From Pedobacter glucosidilyticus (lineage in GTDB: Bacteria; Bacteroidota; Bacteroidia; Sphingobacteriales; Sphingobacteriaceae), in the NCBI RefSeq assembly GCF_002483235.1, contig NZ_DLHN01000018.1, forward strand, positions 77,530 to 141,529: DNA of 64,000 nucleotides, in the 5' to 3' direction. This document shows, piece by piece, positions 19,262 to 28,476 of the stretch. The translations under genes and the position numbers were made by a program. Positions within the stretch are counted from its first letter, which is position 1; each line of letters begins with the position of its first letter. The notes below the pieces were generated by a model. It did no database searches and was not told where the DNA came from. It was given only the letters and a program-made list of their open reading frames with translations.

Positions 19262-20725
19262 CTACTTCTTTCTTTTTATACGGATTGGCTTAATAAAATC
19301 AGTATTTATTTCTGTTGGTAATTGATAAACACGCCCTTTTACATCAGAAAAATATAATCTGGAAACTGATTTTTCTCTCCCATGTCCATCTGCCCAAAAA
19401 GCATAAAAATCTGGATGAACATTTACAGGTCTTCTGGCATAAGAATGATTATATATACTACCAGCGGTTAAAGCTTTACTTCTCCAAGTTTTACCTTGAT
19501 TTTTACTTGTCCACATCACCATTTCTCCGCCTGTATTATAAGGTTGAGGCCCCATAGTAGTTGGTCCAATTACTCGCCAGATACCTTTATCATCTATATA
19601 TAAAGAACCCATATCATAATTATTACCAGAAGTAGTTATCGGATTAATTTCCCAGTTTTCTCCGGTAAATCTGGCGGTATGCCATGTACGCGGACCTTGT
19701 TCTGGCCCTGCTTCATAACCCTTACTGGTTAGGTATAGAATAACAGGTTTTCCTGTTTCATCATAAGTTAAATCATTGATATAAACATTTAAGCCTTGGC
19801 TGTAATAATCTTTAACTAAAGCACTATTATCAATTTCTTTTAAGGGTACGCTTAGTGTTTCGTTTTTTGCATTTTGCCAACTCTTACCAAAATCTGAAGT
19901 TTGTAAATAGTAAAGATTACTTCTATAGTTTAAACCATTCTCTCCTACTTTAATAGGATGAAAATTAAAACTAGTACCTACTGTATTTTTATAGCTACCA
20001 CTGGTTTGGTAATGGCCTTCCTCTATAATTGCTATATCTTTCCATTCAGAATAATTAACCCCATTTTGACTCGTCATGAAACTGATTGTTCTTCTTGGTT
20101 TAGATGGCTGACCAGGAATAACTTTTCTGTCATAATGGGTAAACAGATTAATAAAACCATTATTCGGCTGATACCAAGTTTGCAAATAAGAAAAATTATT
20201 CATAGCTACTATTTCATCACTCACTAGTTTGGTAGCTTTAATCTCTTCAAATTCATTAATATCATAAGGTTTTTTACTTTTATGGATATAAGAAGGACTG
20301 TTGGTACCATGTGCTGTAGAAAAAAGCCATATATATCCGTCTTTATCGATATTCATCACCGGATTATCATGAGCATTATCCGTTTTCTTATCTAAAACTA
20401 CCGTAGGTTTTGGAACTAACCCTGTTTGATGATCAAAATAAGAAATGGTGTGTAGTAATGTTTTCCCAGAAGAGTCGCTTCCTCCATAACAAAAAAAAGT
20501 TTTATCAACTTCTTTAACATAAATAGAAAACGGATAATGATTGGCTGGATAGGTGCCTAAACCTCCGCTATACTTATATACATATTCATCATTAGAAGGC
20601 TGGTTGCTATACCATATCCCTCTGTACCCAGTATCTTTTTGGTTAAGTGTAAGTGGGTTGTTTTGAGCTTTAACAATAAAACTCATACTAATTAAAATAA
20701 GCAATTGCAGACTTAAAATTCTCAT
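19262..20725 (-). CDS. Secreted BNR-repeat (BNR_4-like) propeller protein
   Basis: 487 aa with a Sec signal (LILISMSFIVKAQ). The start GYRGIWYSNQPSNDEYVYKY, followed by HDNPVMNIDKDGYIWLFSTA and SPSYIHKSKKPYD, matches the BNR_4 family of seven-bladed propellers, which includes PL24/PL25-type lyases and many uncharacterised proteins. Aspartate-box-like repeats such as TSDFGKSWQNA and TSKNQGKTWRS are visible. It could be a lyase, a glycosidase or a binding protein; I cannot choose from sequence. It is separated from the SusD gene by a large stem-loop and precedes the sugar dehydrogenase by 111 bp. Confidence 0.75.
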   Translation of the reverse strand: MRILSLQLLILISMSFIVKAQNNPLTLNQKDTGYRGIWYSNQPSNDEYVYKYSGGLGTYPANHYPFSIYVKEVDKTFFCYGGSDSSGKTLLHTISYFDHQTGLVPKPTVVLDKKTDNAHDNPVMNIDKDGYIWLFSTAHGTNSPSYIHKSKKPYDINEFEEIKATKLVSDEIVAMNNFSYLQTWYQPNNGFINLFTHYDRKVIPGQPSKPRRTISFMTSQNGVNYSEWKDIAIIEEGHYQTSGSYKNTVGTSFNFHPIKVGENGLNYRSNLYYLQTSDFGKSWQNAKNETLSVPLKEIDNSALVKDYYSQGLNVYINDLTYDETGKPVILYLTSKGYEAGPEQGPRTWHTARFTGENWEINPITTSGNNYDMGSLYIDDKGIWRVIGPTTMGPQPYNTGGEMVMWTSKNQGKTWRSKALTAGSIYNHSYARRPVNVHPDFYAFWADGHGREKSVSRLYFSDVKGRVYQLPTEINTDFIKPIRIKRKK

Positions 20726-20754
20726 GAGAATAAATAAATTGGGGGAAATAAACT

Positions 20755-20833
20755 ATATAAAAAGGGCTAAAATCATTCGTTTTACTTAACAATTACAAAT
20801 ACTGTTTGTAACGTAAAGAACGATTTTAGCCCC
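20755..20833 (-). terminator. Large stem-loop with U-tract between susD and the BNR gene (attenuator-like)
   Basis: Perfect 11-bp arms GGGCTAAAATC (20764-20774) and GATTTTAGCCC (20822-20832) enclose further pairing, including an inner TTACAAA/TTTGTAA hairpin. On the minus strand the structure is followed by TTTTTATAT. It sits just after the SusD stop and before the next gene of the operon, so it probably terminates most transcripts after susCD and lets some through to the enzymes. Confidence 0.7.
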
Positions 20834-20850
20834 TATTTAAATATTAGAAA

Positions 20851-22317
20851 TTAATCGTAATCTGGGTTTTGTGTAATCTTAGATGGATTAATATCAATTT
20901 GTGTTTGCGGGATTGGGAATAAAGCTTCATGAGCTTCCATTCCTTTAGACGCTAAAAGTGTTAAAGCTCTATCTGTTCTCACCAGATCAAACCAACGGTG
21001 ACCTTCAAAAGCTAATTCTACAAATCTCTCTTGCTCTATAGCTAATCTGAAAGCTGCTTGGTCTGCTACTCTTAATGCCAGATTAGTATTATTGCTAGTT
21101 TTACTAGGTAAACCCGCCCTTGTTCTAACCTGATTTAAGTAAGTAAATGCAGGTCCATCAGCAACGTAACCTAACTCATTTAAAGCTTCTGCATACATTA
21201 AAAGTACATCAGCATATCTTAAAACAATCCAGTTATTATCACCATCTATGTTAGCTGCCGGAGTACCAGAATATTTAACAATATAATTATGGTTAACTGT
21301 ATTTCCGTTAAGCACATAGCTGGTACGCATAGAAACTGCTTTACGAGCATCATTAGCTTCGTAAGCGTTGTTCATTTCTGCCGTTGGAATGTTTTGCCCT
21401 AGAGGGTTACCCACTGTTACCACTGCTGTACCAGAACCGATAGGTGCAAATTGATTGGTAAACGGACTGCCCTCTCCGTTAGAAGCTCTTTTGAATTGAA
21501 CTTCAAAAATAGACTCACGACTATTCTCATTTGCTATACCAAATACACTAGCATAAGATGGTAATAACTGATATTTGGTTTGTGCCTGTGCAGCAATAAC
21601 TTGTTCAAGTTTTTGAGCGGCTAAGTCCCATCTTTTTTGGGTTAAGTATACTTTTCCTAATAAAGACATCGCAGCACCTTTAGTTGCTCTACCAATATCA
21701 CCAGCTGTATATTCATATGGTAAAACAGCTTCAGCATCAGTTAAATCTGTGATAATTTGATTGTATACATTTGCAACTGTTTCTCTACCATAATCATAAC
21801 CTTCCTGTGGATTAACAATTACTTTTGTTACAAGGGGCACACCACCAAAAATCCTAACTAAATTAAAATACATTAAGGCTCTTAAAAATTTAGCTTCGCC
21901 AATGTATCTGGCTTTTAAATTTTCATCCATAGTAACCGCCTGTATTTTCTCTATCACAATATTGGTGTTTTGTATAGCCTGATAATGGCCCGCCCATGTA
22001 GTGCTACTGATAGAGGTTGTAGGTAAGTTTACAAACTTGTCTACAGCGTCTAAATCTGCTCCGGCGTTTACATTGGTAATTTCTGTGTTATCAGAACGTA
22101 AATCGCCAATGATGTGCATAGAAGAATAGTATAAGCCAGCATATTGTAAACCTCCATAAGCTGCTGTGAGCGCATTTTTCATGTCATCTCCAGTCTTATA
22201 ATAGTTATTAGCATTTTGCTGGGCAATAGGTGCTAATTCTAAAAAATCTTTTTTGCAACTACTTGCAGAAAGTAATACAATTACGCCTGCAGTGAATAAT
22301 GTTTTAATATTTCTCAT
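20851..22317 (-). CDS. SusD/RagB family outer-membrane glycan-binding lipoprotein
   Basis: 488 aa from the ATG at 22317 (MRNIKTLFTAGVIVLLSASSC), which places a lipobox Cys near residue 21. A longer frame exists upstream from a TTG at 22341, but that would bury the signal peptide and overlap the SusC stop, so I reject it. The SusD helical core includes EAKFLRALMYFNLVRIFGGVP, and the C-terminal block includes LRYADVLLMYAEALNELGY and LAFEGHRWFDLVRTDRAL. It pairs with the SusC gene 13 bp upstream. The substrate is unknown; the operon's GH20 points to an N-acetylhexosamine-containing glycan. Confidence 0.94.
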   Translation of the reverse strand: MRNIKTLFTAGVIVLLSASSCKKDFLELAPIAQQNANNYYKTGDDMKNALTAAYGGLQYAGLYYSSMHIIGDLRSDNTEITNVNAGADLDAVDKFVNLPTTSISSTTWAGHYQAIQNTNIVIEKIQAVTMDENLKARYIGEAKFLRALMYFNLVRIFGGVPLVTKVIVNPQEGYDYGRETVANVYNQIITDLTDAEAVLPYEYTAGDIGRATKGAAMSLLGKVYLTQKRWDLAAQKLEQVIAAQAQTKYQLLPSYASVFGIANENSRESIFEVQFKRASNGEGSPFTNQFAPIGSGTAVVTVGNPLGQNIPTAEMNNAYEANDARKAVSMRTSYVLNGNTVNHNYIVKYSGTPAANIDGDNNWIVLRYADVLLMYAEALNELGYVADGPAFTYLNQVRTRAGLPSKTSNNTNLALRVADQAAFRLAIEQERFVELAFEGHRWFDLVRTDRALTLLASKGMEAHEALFPIPQTQIDINPSKITQNPDYD

Positions 22318-22330
22318 GTCTATAACTGTA

Positions 22331-25300
22331 TTAGAATCCAAAATTTAATCCAAACATAAAGGTGCGAGCTAAGGGATAACCTCCTGAATCAACACCTGGT
22401 ACTAAAGGATTAGCTCCTTCAAAACTTACCTCTGGGTTATAGCCTTCGTATTTAGTAAAAGTATAAGCGTTTTGGATGGTAAAGCTTAATCTGGCGTTGG
22501 CCACTTTTAAGGCTTTAAGAGCTGATGCTGGCAAGTTATATCCTAAAGTAATATTTCTGATTCTTAAAAAAGAGCCGTCTTCTACAAATTGAGAAGTAAC
22601 GTTATTAATTACAGATGCAACACCTAAAGCACCAAAATTACGATCAATTTGTGGGCTTACCCCATCTCCACGGTCGGTTTCTGATTTCCAGCCATTTGCA
22701 GTACTTCTTAGTACATTGTAAGAACCTGCGTAATTACCATAAAATCTTCTAGCTGCATTTAAAACTTCAAAACCTTGTACGCCTTGTAGTGTAAATGCAA
22801 AATCAAAGTTTTTGTAGGCGAAGCTATTAGTCATGCCGTAAGTAAAATCAGGGAAAGGGCTTCCTAAACTTGTTCTGTCATCTGCAGTAATTCTACCATC
22901 ACCATTAACATCAGCAAATTTTAACTGACCTGGCTTAGATATTTTTGCACCAGAAGCGTTTTCTACCGCTGGGTTATTAGCAACATCATCAGCATTTTGA
23001 TAAATACCCACAACCTTATAACCAAAGAAAGAGCCTGGATCGGAACCAATTTGAGTAATGTGTGTATTACCTGCTGCAAAAGTTGCTTGCCTTCTTAAGA
23101 TAGGAGAACCATCTGGACCTAATGCAACCACTTTAATATTATTGGTAGAGAAGTTAAAGTCTGTAGTCCACTTAAATTCTTTAACCATATTACGGCTAAC
23201 CAAAGTAAACTCAAAACCTTTATTATTAATTTCTCCAATATTTCTTAAAGCTTCGCTATATCCTGTTAAAGTAGGTACAGGTACGTTTAGCAATAAGTCT
23301 GAGGTAGTTTTATTGTAATAATCAAAAGACATAGAGAAACGGTTTTGTAACAAACCAAACTCTAAACCAGCATCAAACTGTTTGTTTCTCTCCCAACCTA
23401 AAAGGCTGTTAGCAATGGTGGTTTGTCTGATACCGTTATTTACGATACCTCCACTAGGGCCAAAAATATAATTTTCTATTCCTGTTAAACCTACAGAGCC
23501 ATAATTAGTGATAAAGTTATTACCTGTTAAACCATAACTAGCTCTAACTTTTAACTCGCTTAACCAATTTACATCTTTAAGAAAATCTTCTTCAGAAACT
23601 CTCCATCCTAAAGATACCGAAGGGAAAGTTCCCCATTTATTATCACCACCAAAACGAGATGAACCGTCTTGTCTGAAAGTTGCAGTTAACAGATATTTAT
23701 CGTTATAGCTATAATTTAAACGAGCGATATAAGATAATAAAGACCACTCTTGAGGACCTGATGCTGCACCAACAGTTACTAAACCAGCAGCATTAATTGT
23801 TCTTACAACATCGCTGGCATAGTTGCTTCCACTTAAGCTAGTTAAATCTGTTCTTTCCTTTTGGATAGTATAACCCGCTAATACATCAAAAGCATGTTTA
23901 TCAAATGTTTTCTTATAATTTAAAGTAAACTCTGATAACCAGTTTCTACTATTAGATTCTTCATAAGAACCTACAGGAAGTTTTGTTGCATTGGTACTAT
24001 TAGGATTAATGATAGATGGACTGAATACATCCTGATCAAAATTTCTAAAATCGGCACCTACTAAAGTTTTAAAATTTAAATCTTTTGCCAAATTGATGTC
24101 CACAAAAGCAGTACCTAATAATCTTAAAGTATTTTGCTGTTGGAAATACTCTTTAGCAATTTTCACAGGGTTATCAACCTCGCTAGTTCCTACTCCTTGT
24201 CCCGTAATTTGTGTATAATTTCCATTAGCATCATAAGGAGCTAAATGAGGAGCAGCTGTTAGGGCCGATTGTATTATACCACCTCCCTGCCAGTTTCCTT
24301 CTGCTAAAGTTTGATTAGAGAAAGTAAACGAAGGCGTTAAGTTTGCTCCTACTTTTACTCTTTTATTTAATTGAGATTCAACATTAGCTCTAAAAGAGTA
24401 GCGTTTTAAGTCTGAATTTAGGATAATACCATCTTGTGCTAAATAACCACCAGAAACAAAGAATCTGGTTTTATCATTACCGCCAGAGAAATTTAGCTGA
24501 TAATTACTCATTGGTGCCGTTCTAAAAATCTCATTCTGCCAATTAGTACCTTCGCCTAAAGATTCAGGATCTGAGAATACAGCTGGCAATAAATACATGA
24601 CGTTATTTAAACGAGCAGAGTTAGGGTCTGATGCAGAACGACCAGGTCCTGAGTTTACCCAAGCATTATTTCTAGCTTCATTAATAAAATAAGCATACTC
24701 TCTAGCATTTAATACATCTAAAGTTTTTTCTACCTGTTGTACGCCTGTATTTACACTAAAATCAATTTTAGAAACACCACTTTTACCAGATTTTGTAGTG
24801 ATGATAACCACACCATTAGAACCTCTGGAACCGTAAATTGCTGTTGCTGATGCGTCTTTTAAAACCTGAATATTATCAATATCAGCAGGGTTAATGGTAT
24901 TTAAAGGGTTATTTCTTTGGTTATAATCATTAGTAACCGGAAAACCATCTACCACATATAAAGGCTCGTTTCCGGCACTTAAAGAACCTGCACCTCTAAT
25001 TCTTACAGTAGAACCACCACCTGGTGCACCTGTTGCCTGGGTAACTTGTACACCTGCCATTTGTGCAGCCATAGCGTTATCTAAACTCACTACAGGTTGA
25101 TCTTTAATTCTTTGTGCGTTGATAGAGCTGATAGAACCCGTAACATCTTTACGTTGTTGAGTTCCGTAACCTACTACTACCACAGTATTTAAATTCTGGC
25201 TATCTTCTACTAAGCTTACGTTGATGTTATTTTTACCAGCTACAGCAATTTCTTGTACCACAAAACCAGTATAGGTTACTACAATAACTGCATTATCTGC

Positions 25301-25813
25301 AAGACCATTTAGGCTAAAGCTACCATTGATATCAGTTTGGGTAACTTTATCAGAACCCTTAACTTTTATGGTAGCGCCAGGTAAGGGCTGTCCGGTGTTG
25401 TCTGTAACTTTACCTTTTATATCTACAGGTAATTTAGGCTCAGGTTTAATTTCAATTTTATTAACTATAATCGTTTTATTTTCAATAGAATAACTAAAAG
25501 GCTGGCCTTTAAAGCTTGCTTGTAAAGCTTTTTCAAGACTTGCTGCTTTTAAATTTAAAGTAACTGGCTTGGCATTTACCAACTCGTTATACTTATAAAA
25601 AAAGAAATAGCCACTTTGCTCGCCAATGGTAGTAAGTGCTTTTTCTAAAGAGATATTTTTTCCAGAAATACTGATACTTTGCGAAAAACTTTTTGCGCTA
25701 AGCTGTAAACATCCAAGAGTTAATAAGATGACCGTCAGTTTCATAATACGAAACGTTTTCGAAGGGAATAAGCCGGATACATTCCGGATTTTACCGTAAA
25801 CATTTAATTGCAT
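22331..25813 (-). CDS. SusC/RagA TonB-dependent outer-membrane transporter with STN domain
   Basis: 1160 aa. An N-terminal signal region (MKLTVILLTLGCLQLSAKSF, starting at residue 24 of the longest frame) precedes an STN domain (about 50-118, SLEKALTTIGEQSGYFFFYK). A carboxypeptidase-regulatory-like domain follows (about 128-205, GKVTDNTGQPLPGATIKVKG), then the plug (YVVDGFPVTNDY; NIQVLKDASATAIYGSRGSN) and the barrel. The STN domain plus the upstream FecR and ECF sigma genes form a complete trans-envelope regulation relay. The true start may be the ATG at 25813 or the internal ATG at MKLTV (25744). The leader upstream holds alternative hairpins. Confidence 0.94.
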   Translation of the reverse strand: MQLNVYGKIRNVSGLFPSKTFRIMKLTVILLTLGCLQLSAKSFSQSISISGKNISLEKALTTIGEQSGYFFFYKYNELVNAKPVTLNLKAASLEKALQASFKGQPFSYSIENKTIIVNKIEIKPEPKLPVDIKGKVTDNTGQPLPGATIKVKGSDKVTQTDINGSFSLNGLADNAVIVVTYTGFVVQEIAVAGKNNINVSLVEDSQNLNTVVVVGYGTQQRKDVTGSISSINAQRIKDQPVVSLDNAMAAQMAGVQVTQATGAPGGGSTVRIRGAGSLSAGNEPLYVVDGFPVTNDYNQRNNPLNTINPADIDNIQVLKDASATAIYGSRGSNGVVIITTKSGKSGVSKIDFSVNTGVQQVEKTLDVLNAREYAYFINEARNNAWVNSGPGRSASDPNSARLNNVMYLLPAVFSDPESLGEGTNWQNEIFRTAPMSNYQLNFSGGNDKTRFFVSGGYLAQDGIILNSDLKRYSFRANVESQLNKRVKVGANLTPSFTFSNQTLAEGNWQGGGIIQSALTAAPHLAPYDANGNYTQITGQGVGTSEVDNPVKIAKEYFQQQNTLRLLGTAFVDINLAKDLNFKTLVGADFRNFDQDVFSPSIINPNSTNATKLPVGSYEESNSRNWLSEFTLNYKKTFDKHAFDVLAGYTIQKERTDLTSLSGSNYASDVVRTINAAGLVTVGAASGPQEWSLLSYIARLNYSYNDKYLLTATFRQDGSSRFGGDNKWGTFPSVSLGWRVSEEDFLKDVNWLSELKVRASYGLTGNNFITNYGSVGLTGIENYIFGPSGGIVNNGIRQTTIANSLLGWERNKQFDAGLEFGLLQNRFSMSFDYYNKTTSDLLLNVPVPTLTGYSEALRNIGEINNKGFEFTLVSRNMVKEFKWTTDFNFSTNNIKVVALGPDGSPILRRQATFAAGNTHITQIGSDPGSFFGYKVVGIYQNADDVANNPAVENASGAKISKPGQLKFADVNGDGRITADDRTSLGSPFPDFTYGMTNSFAYKNFDFAFTLQGVQGFEVLNAARRFYGNYAGSYNVLRSTANGWKSETDRGDGVSPQIDRNFGALGVASVINNVTSQFVEDGSFLRIRNITLGYNLPASALKALKVANARLSFTIQNAYTFTKYEGYNPEVSFEGANPLVPGVDSGGYPLARTFMFGLNFGF

Positions 25814-25877
25814 ACTTTTGTAAAGTTTGGGTTAATAGATTAAGTTCCTTCCACAGAATTTTTTTAGGGTTAATCCA

Positions 25878-25945
25878 AACCGGAAATAGCTTTTTTACAA
25901 AGCTTCCTTTAAGCCGGTTGTGTTGGTAGCACATCCGGTTTTTTT
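25878..25945. promoter_or_regulatory. Alternative hairpins in the susC leader (three CCGG elements)
   Basis: CCGG occurs at 25880, 25914 and 25935. The middle copy can pair either with the first (AACCGG 25878-25883 with CCGGTT 25914-25919, enclosing an AGCTTT/AAAGCT hairpin at 25888-25904) or with the third (25914-25923 with 25929-25938, one mismatch). A seven-T tract (25939-25945) follows the second structure on the plus strand only, where it would act as an intrinsic terminator against antisense transcription into susC's leader. Confidence 0.45.
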
Positions 25946-26006
25946 GTTGGATTATCAATAACAGTACTTATGTCTTCATATCATTTATAAATTAGGTTAA
26001 ACATGA

Positions 26007-27176
26007 TTAATTGGTTATGATAATTTTATTACCTTTTATAGTTGTATTGATTTTACTTAGTTCTAGAATTCTTAAAACTTCTGTTACGTTTTCGCTTCTG
26101 TTAATTTTTCCAACAAATAAATCTTCTGATATTTTTCCGCGATACTCTACATCCACATTATACCATCTGGAAACCTGCCTCATAATGGTTTGGATATTAT
26201 CTCTGTTAAATTTGAAATATCCATTTTTCCAAGCTATGGCGGCTTCTTCATCTGCTGCTGATACTTTGAAGCTTTTAGCGTTATTGGCTAAAACAGCTTG
26301 CTGGCCAGGCTTAAGCACAGCAGAAATATTTTCTTCTTTTCCCTGCATATTAAGCTTGTGTACCCTTACGCTGCCTTCTAAAAGCGTGGTTTTATCAGCA
26401 CTTTCATCATCATAAGTGTTGATGTTAAAATGCGTACCTAATACCTCAATAACCTGATGAGCTGATACCACTTTAAAAGGTTTATGTATATTTTTAGCAA
26501 CTTCAAAATAGGCCTCTCCGGTAATTTCAACCTTACGTTCTGCTCCGGTAAAAACTGTAGGAAATTTGATAGATGAAGACGCATTAAGCCATACTTGGGT
26601 ACCATCTGCTAAAGTCAATTGATATTGCCCTCCACGCGGCGTACTGATCATATTTATAGCTGCAGATTGGTTTGCTTGTTTGGTATGATATACAATCTGA
26701 CCATCTTTAGTTTTTACTATTTCTGCACCAGCATCTTGTGTAATTAAACCATCTTCTTTATCATTTAAGATTATTGATGAACCATCTGCTAAAGTTAAAA
26801 CAGCTTTATTACCACCAGGTTTAATTTCAACTTTTGCAAGTTTCACTTTTGGATTACCTGTTTCTATGCTACCGCTTTGCTTAAAAAACAAATAAGAAGC
26901 AACACCCGTAAATAATAGAACAGATGCAGCAATCAACCATTTCTTCATCCAAATTACTTTGGAAGAGCTTTTAAGCTCTTCCGCAGCAATTTGTTCACTC
27001 AAACCTGCCTTTATAGCATCTTTTAATTGGCTTTTAGCCTTATCTTGCATTCCGTCTAACACATTCTCCTCTACCTCAAAAAGGTTATAGTAAGCATCTA
27101 GAAAGTCTATTTCTTCCTGACTTGCCTCTCCTAGCCTATATTTTCGAAGAATTTTATAAAATTCCTTTGGATCCAT
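26007..27176 (-). CDS. FecR-family anti-sigma factor
   Basis: 389 aa. The N-terminal cytoplasmic sigma-binding part (FYKILRKYRLGEASQEEIDF) is followed by a membrane helix (about 76-94, WLIAASVLLFTGVASYLFF). The FecR domain contains TPRGGQYQLTLADGTQVWLN, GEAYFEVAKNIHKPFKV and LGTHFNINTYDD, and a C-terminal DUF4974 domain ends the protein. It follows the ECF sigma gene by 81 bp and precedes SusC by 193 bp, the standard order for a SusC-controlled sigma/anti-sigma relay. It senses substrate loading through the STN domain of the adjacent SusC and is expected to release the sigma factor on signalling. Confidence 0.95.
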   Translation of the reverse strand: MDPKEFYKILRKYRLGEASQEEIDFLDAYYNLFEVEENVLDGMQDKAKSQLKDAIKAGLSEQIAAEELKSSSKVIWMKKWLIAASVLLFTGVASYLFFKQSGSIETGNPKVKLAKVEIKPGGNKAVLTLADGSSIILNDKEDGLITQDAGAEIVKTKDGQIVYHTKQANQSAAINMISTPRGGQYQLTLADGTQVWLNASSSIKFPTVFTGAERKVEITGEAYFEVAKNIHKPFKVVSAHQVIEVLGTHFNINTYDDESADKTTLLEGSVRVHKLNMQGKEENISAVLKPGQQAVLANNAKSFKVSAADEEAAIAWKNGYFKFNRDNIQTIMRQVSRWYNVDVEYRGKISEDLFVGKINRSENVTEVLRILELSKINTTIKGNKIIITN

Positions 27177-27257
27177 CTTGTATCGACTCTTAGTTTGATG
27201 AGCCTTTAAAGATATGACCGCCGAGAAACGAAAAGTCCCACGAGAAATAAAAAAAAA

Positions 27258-27833
27258 TTATAGATTTTGAAGTAAGAACATCAAATATAAAGGTCCGAGA
27301 GATTCTCTTAGTTGAGCCATGCTCTTTCCTAATTGGTTTTGAACCGTTTTTCTACTGATTTGAAGCTTATCTGCTATTTGTTGCGTGGTTAAATCTTCCT
27401 GATATTTCATCCTAAAGATTTCTTGTTGTGATGGAGTTAAAGAGTTTATCAATCTTTCATACTTGAGTAAAAACTCTTTTCTTAGTATTTCAGCATCAGT
27501 TTGGTCTTTGGCTATACCTAATTGAATCAGAACTTCAGGAATTGGTGTATACCTTTGCTCCTTTTCCATCCATTTAAAAACATTATTTCTTACTGATGTG
27601 TGTAAATAAGAAACCAGATTATCAATAGAAAGCTCTTTACGGCGAAGCCATAATTGCAGAAAAATATCTTGGGTTATATCTTTTGCATAATCAGCATCTT
27701 TTAGGCGTTTGTAAGCTGCATTATACATTTGCTCCCAATATTTATCATAAAGGGTATCAAACGCAAGATTATCATCGTTTTCTTGCATTTGTAATAACAA
27801 TAATTTATCTTCCTCTTTATGGCTTAGCAACAT
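27258..27833 (-). CDS. ECF-type RNA polymerase sigma factor
   Basis: 191 aa, normal size for this class. Region 2 includes AFDTLYDKYWEQMYNAAYKR and DYAKDITQDIFLQLW; region 4 includes LTPSQQEIFRMKYQEDLTTQ, QIADKLQISRKTVQNQLGKS. It heads the minus-strand sigma-FecR-SusC-SusD series and is expected to direct transcription of the SusC/D operon when released by FecR. Its own promoter looks like that of the housekeeping sigma factor (27856-27885), so basal expression should be constitutive. Confidence 0.95.
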   Translation of the reverse strand: MLLSHKEEDKLLLLQMQENDDNLAFDTLYDKYWEQMYNAAYKRLKDADYAKDITQDIFLQLWLRRKELSIDNLVSYLHTSVRNNVFKWMEKEQRYTPIPEVLIQLGIAKDQTDAEILRKEFLLKYERLINSLTPSQQEIFRMKYQEDLTTQQIADKLQISRKTVQNQLGKSMAQLRESLGPLYLMFLLQNL

Positions 27834-27855
27834 CTTTTTGGAGATCAGATTTATT

Positions 27856-27885
27856 CAAATTTATTGAATATTTTTAATAATACAA
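27856..27885 (-). promoter_or_regulatory. Promoter of the ECF sigma gene (housekeeping type)
   Basis: On the minus strand TTG (27883-27885) is followed by 19 bp and then TAAATTTG (27856-27863), an exact TAnnTTTG. Spacing and sequence match the Bacteroidota primary sigma-factor promoter. The predicted transcript start near 27850 gives a leader of less than 20 nt. Confidence 0.65.
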
Positions 27886-28080
27886 TGTAGCTTTATTAAA
27901 ACCTTTGCTACATATAACCGATTAAAACTTATTTATTAATTTTTATCAAATTAATTATCTCATCACTAAACATATTTTTCATTAGTAGTTTAAAACCTTC
28001 TAATATTTTAAGTTAAGGATTTAAAAATCTGATGATTTATGCAGAAACAAATGGTGTTAACCCCTATCAGGATGGATGTA
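27886..28080. other. Intergenic region between sigma gene and csp
   Basis: Very A+T-rich. Apart from the sigma promoter on its left and the csp terminator on its right I see no open frame, repeat or conserved structure here. Confidence 0.5.
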
Positions 28081-28083
28081 AAA

Positions 28084-28112
28084 TAAAAAAGTCCTGAACA
28101 TTATTCAGGACT
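28084..28112 (-). terminator. Intrinsic terminator of the cold-shock gene
   Basis: GTCCTGAA (28091-28098) pairs with TTCAGGAC (28104-28111) around a 5-nt loop. On the minus strand the stem is followed by a TTTTTT run (28085-28090). It lies about 30 bp beyond the csp stop codon. Confidence 0.85.
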
Positions 28113-28139
28113 TTTAGAACATTTTAAAGCTTTATGTTT

Positions 28140-28334
28140 TTAAACTTTCTTTACATTAATAGCTTGAGGACCTTTTTTACCATCAGCAATCTCAAATTCT
28201 ACATCATCATTGTCTGAGATGGCATTTACCCCTCCAATAACATCTTTAAAGTGAACAAAAATGTCTTTTCCATCGCAAATAATGAAGCCAAAACCTTTTT
28301 GAGCGTTAAACCATTTTACTTTACCCGTTTTCAT
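28140..28334 (-). CDS. Cold-shock domain protein (CspA family)
   Basis: 64 aa, a single cold-shock domain with RNP1-like KGFGFIICDG and RNP2-like DIFVHFKDV. The start MKTGKVKWFNAQKGFGFI is the family signature. Binds single-stranded RNA or DNA and loosens mRNA structure. It is monocistronic: its own terminator follows, and a 142-bp A+T-rich gap separates it from the peroxiredoxin gene. A long structured leader, common for cold-induced csp genes, is possible but not evident. Confidence 0.96.
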   Translation of the reverse strand: MKTGKVKWFNAQKGFGFIICDGKDIFVHFKDVIGGVNAISDNDDVEFEIADGKKGPQAINVKKV

Positions 28335-28476
28335 AATTAATTTTAGTGTTTTAATAATAATCAGACCTAAATTTCTTACTGATTGGGTAAAATAATTTAA
28401 GAAAGATTGTAATTCTATTTATTTCTTAATCTCTAAAATATAAAATATATTCTAAAAACAACAGATTTAATAAAAA

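Noticed and set aside
22318..22341. TTG-initiated N-terminal extension of the SusD gene
   Set aside because: It would put eight polar residues before the signal peptide and overlap the SusC stop; the ATG at 22317 gives a normal lipoprotein signal.
26011..26415. 134-aa plus-strand open frame opposite FecR
   Set aside because: Antisense to a clearly coding FecR gene; no start context, signal or domain. Its length follows from the codon bias of the real gene.
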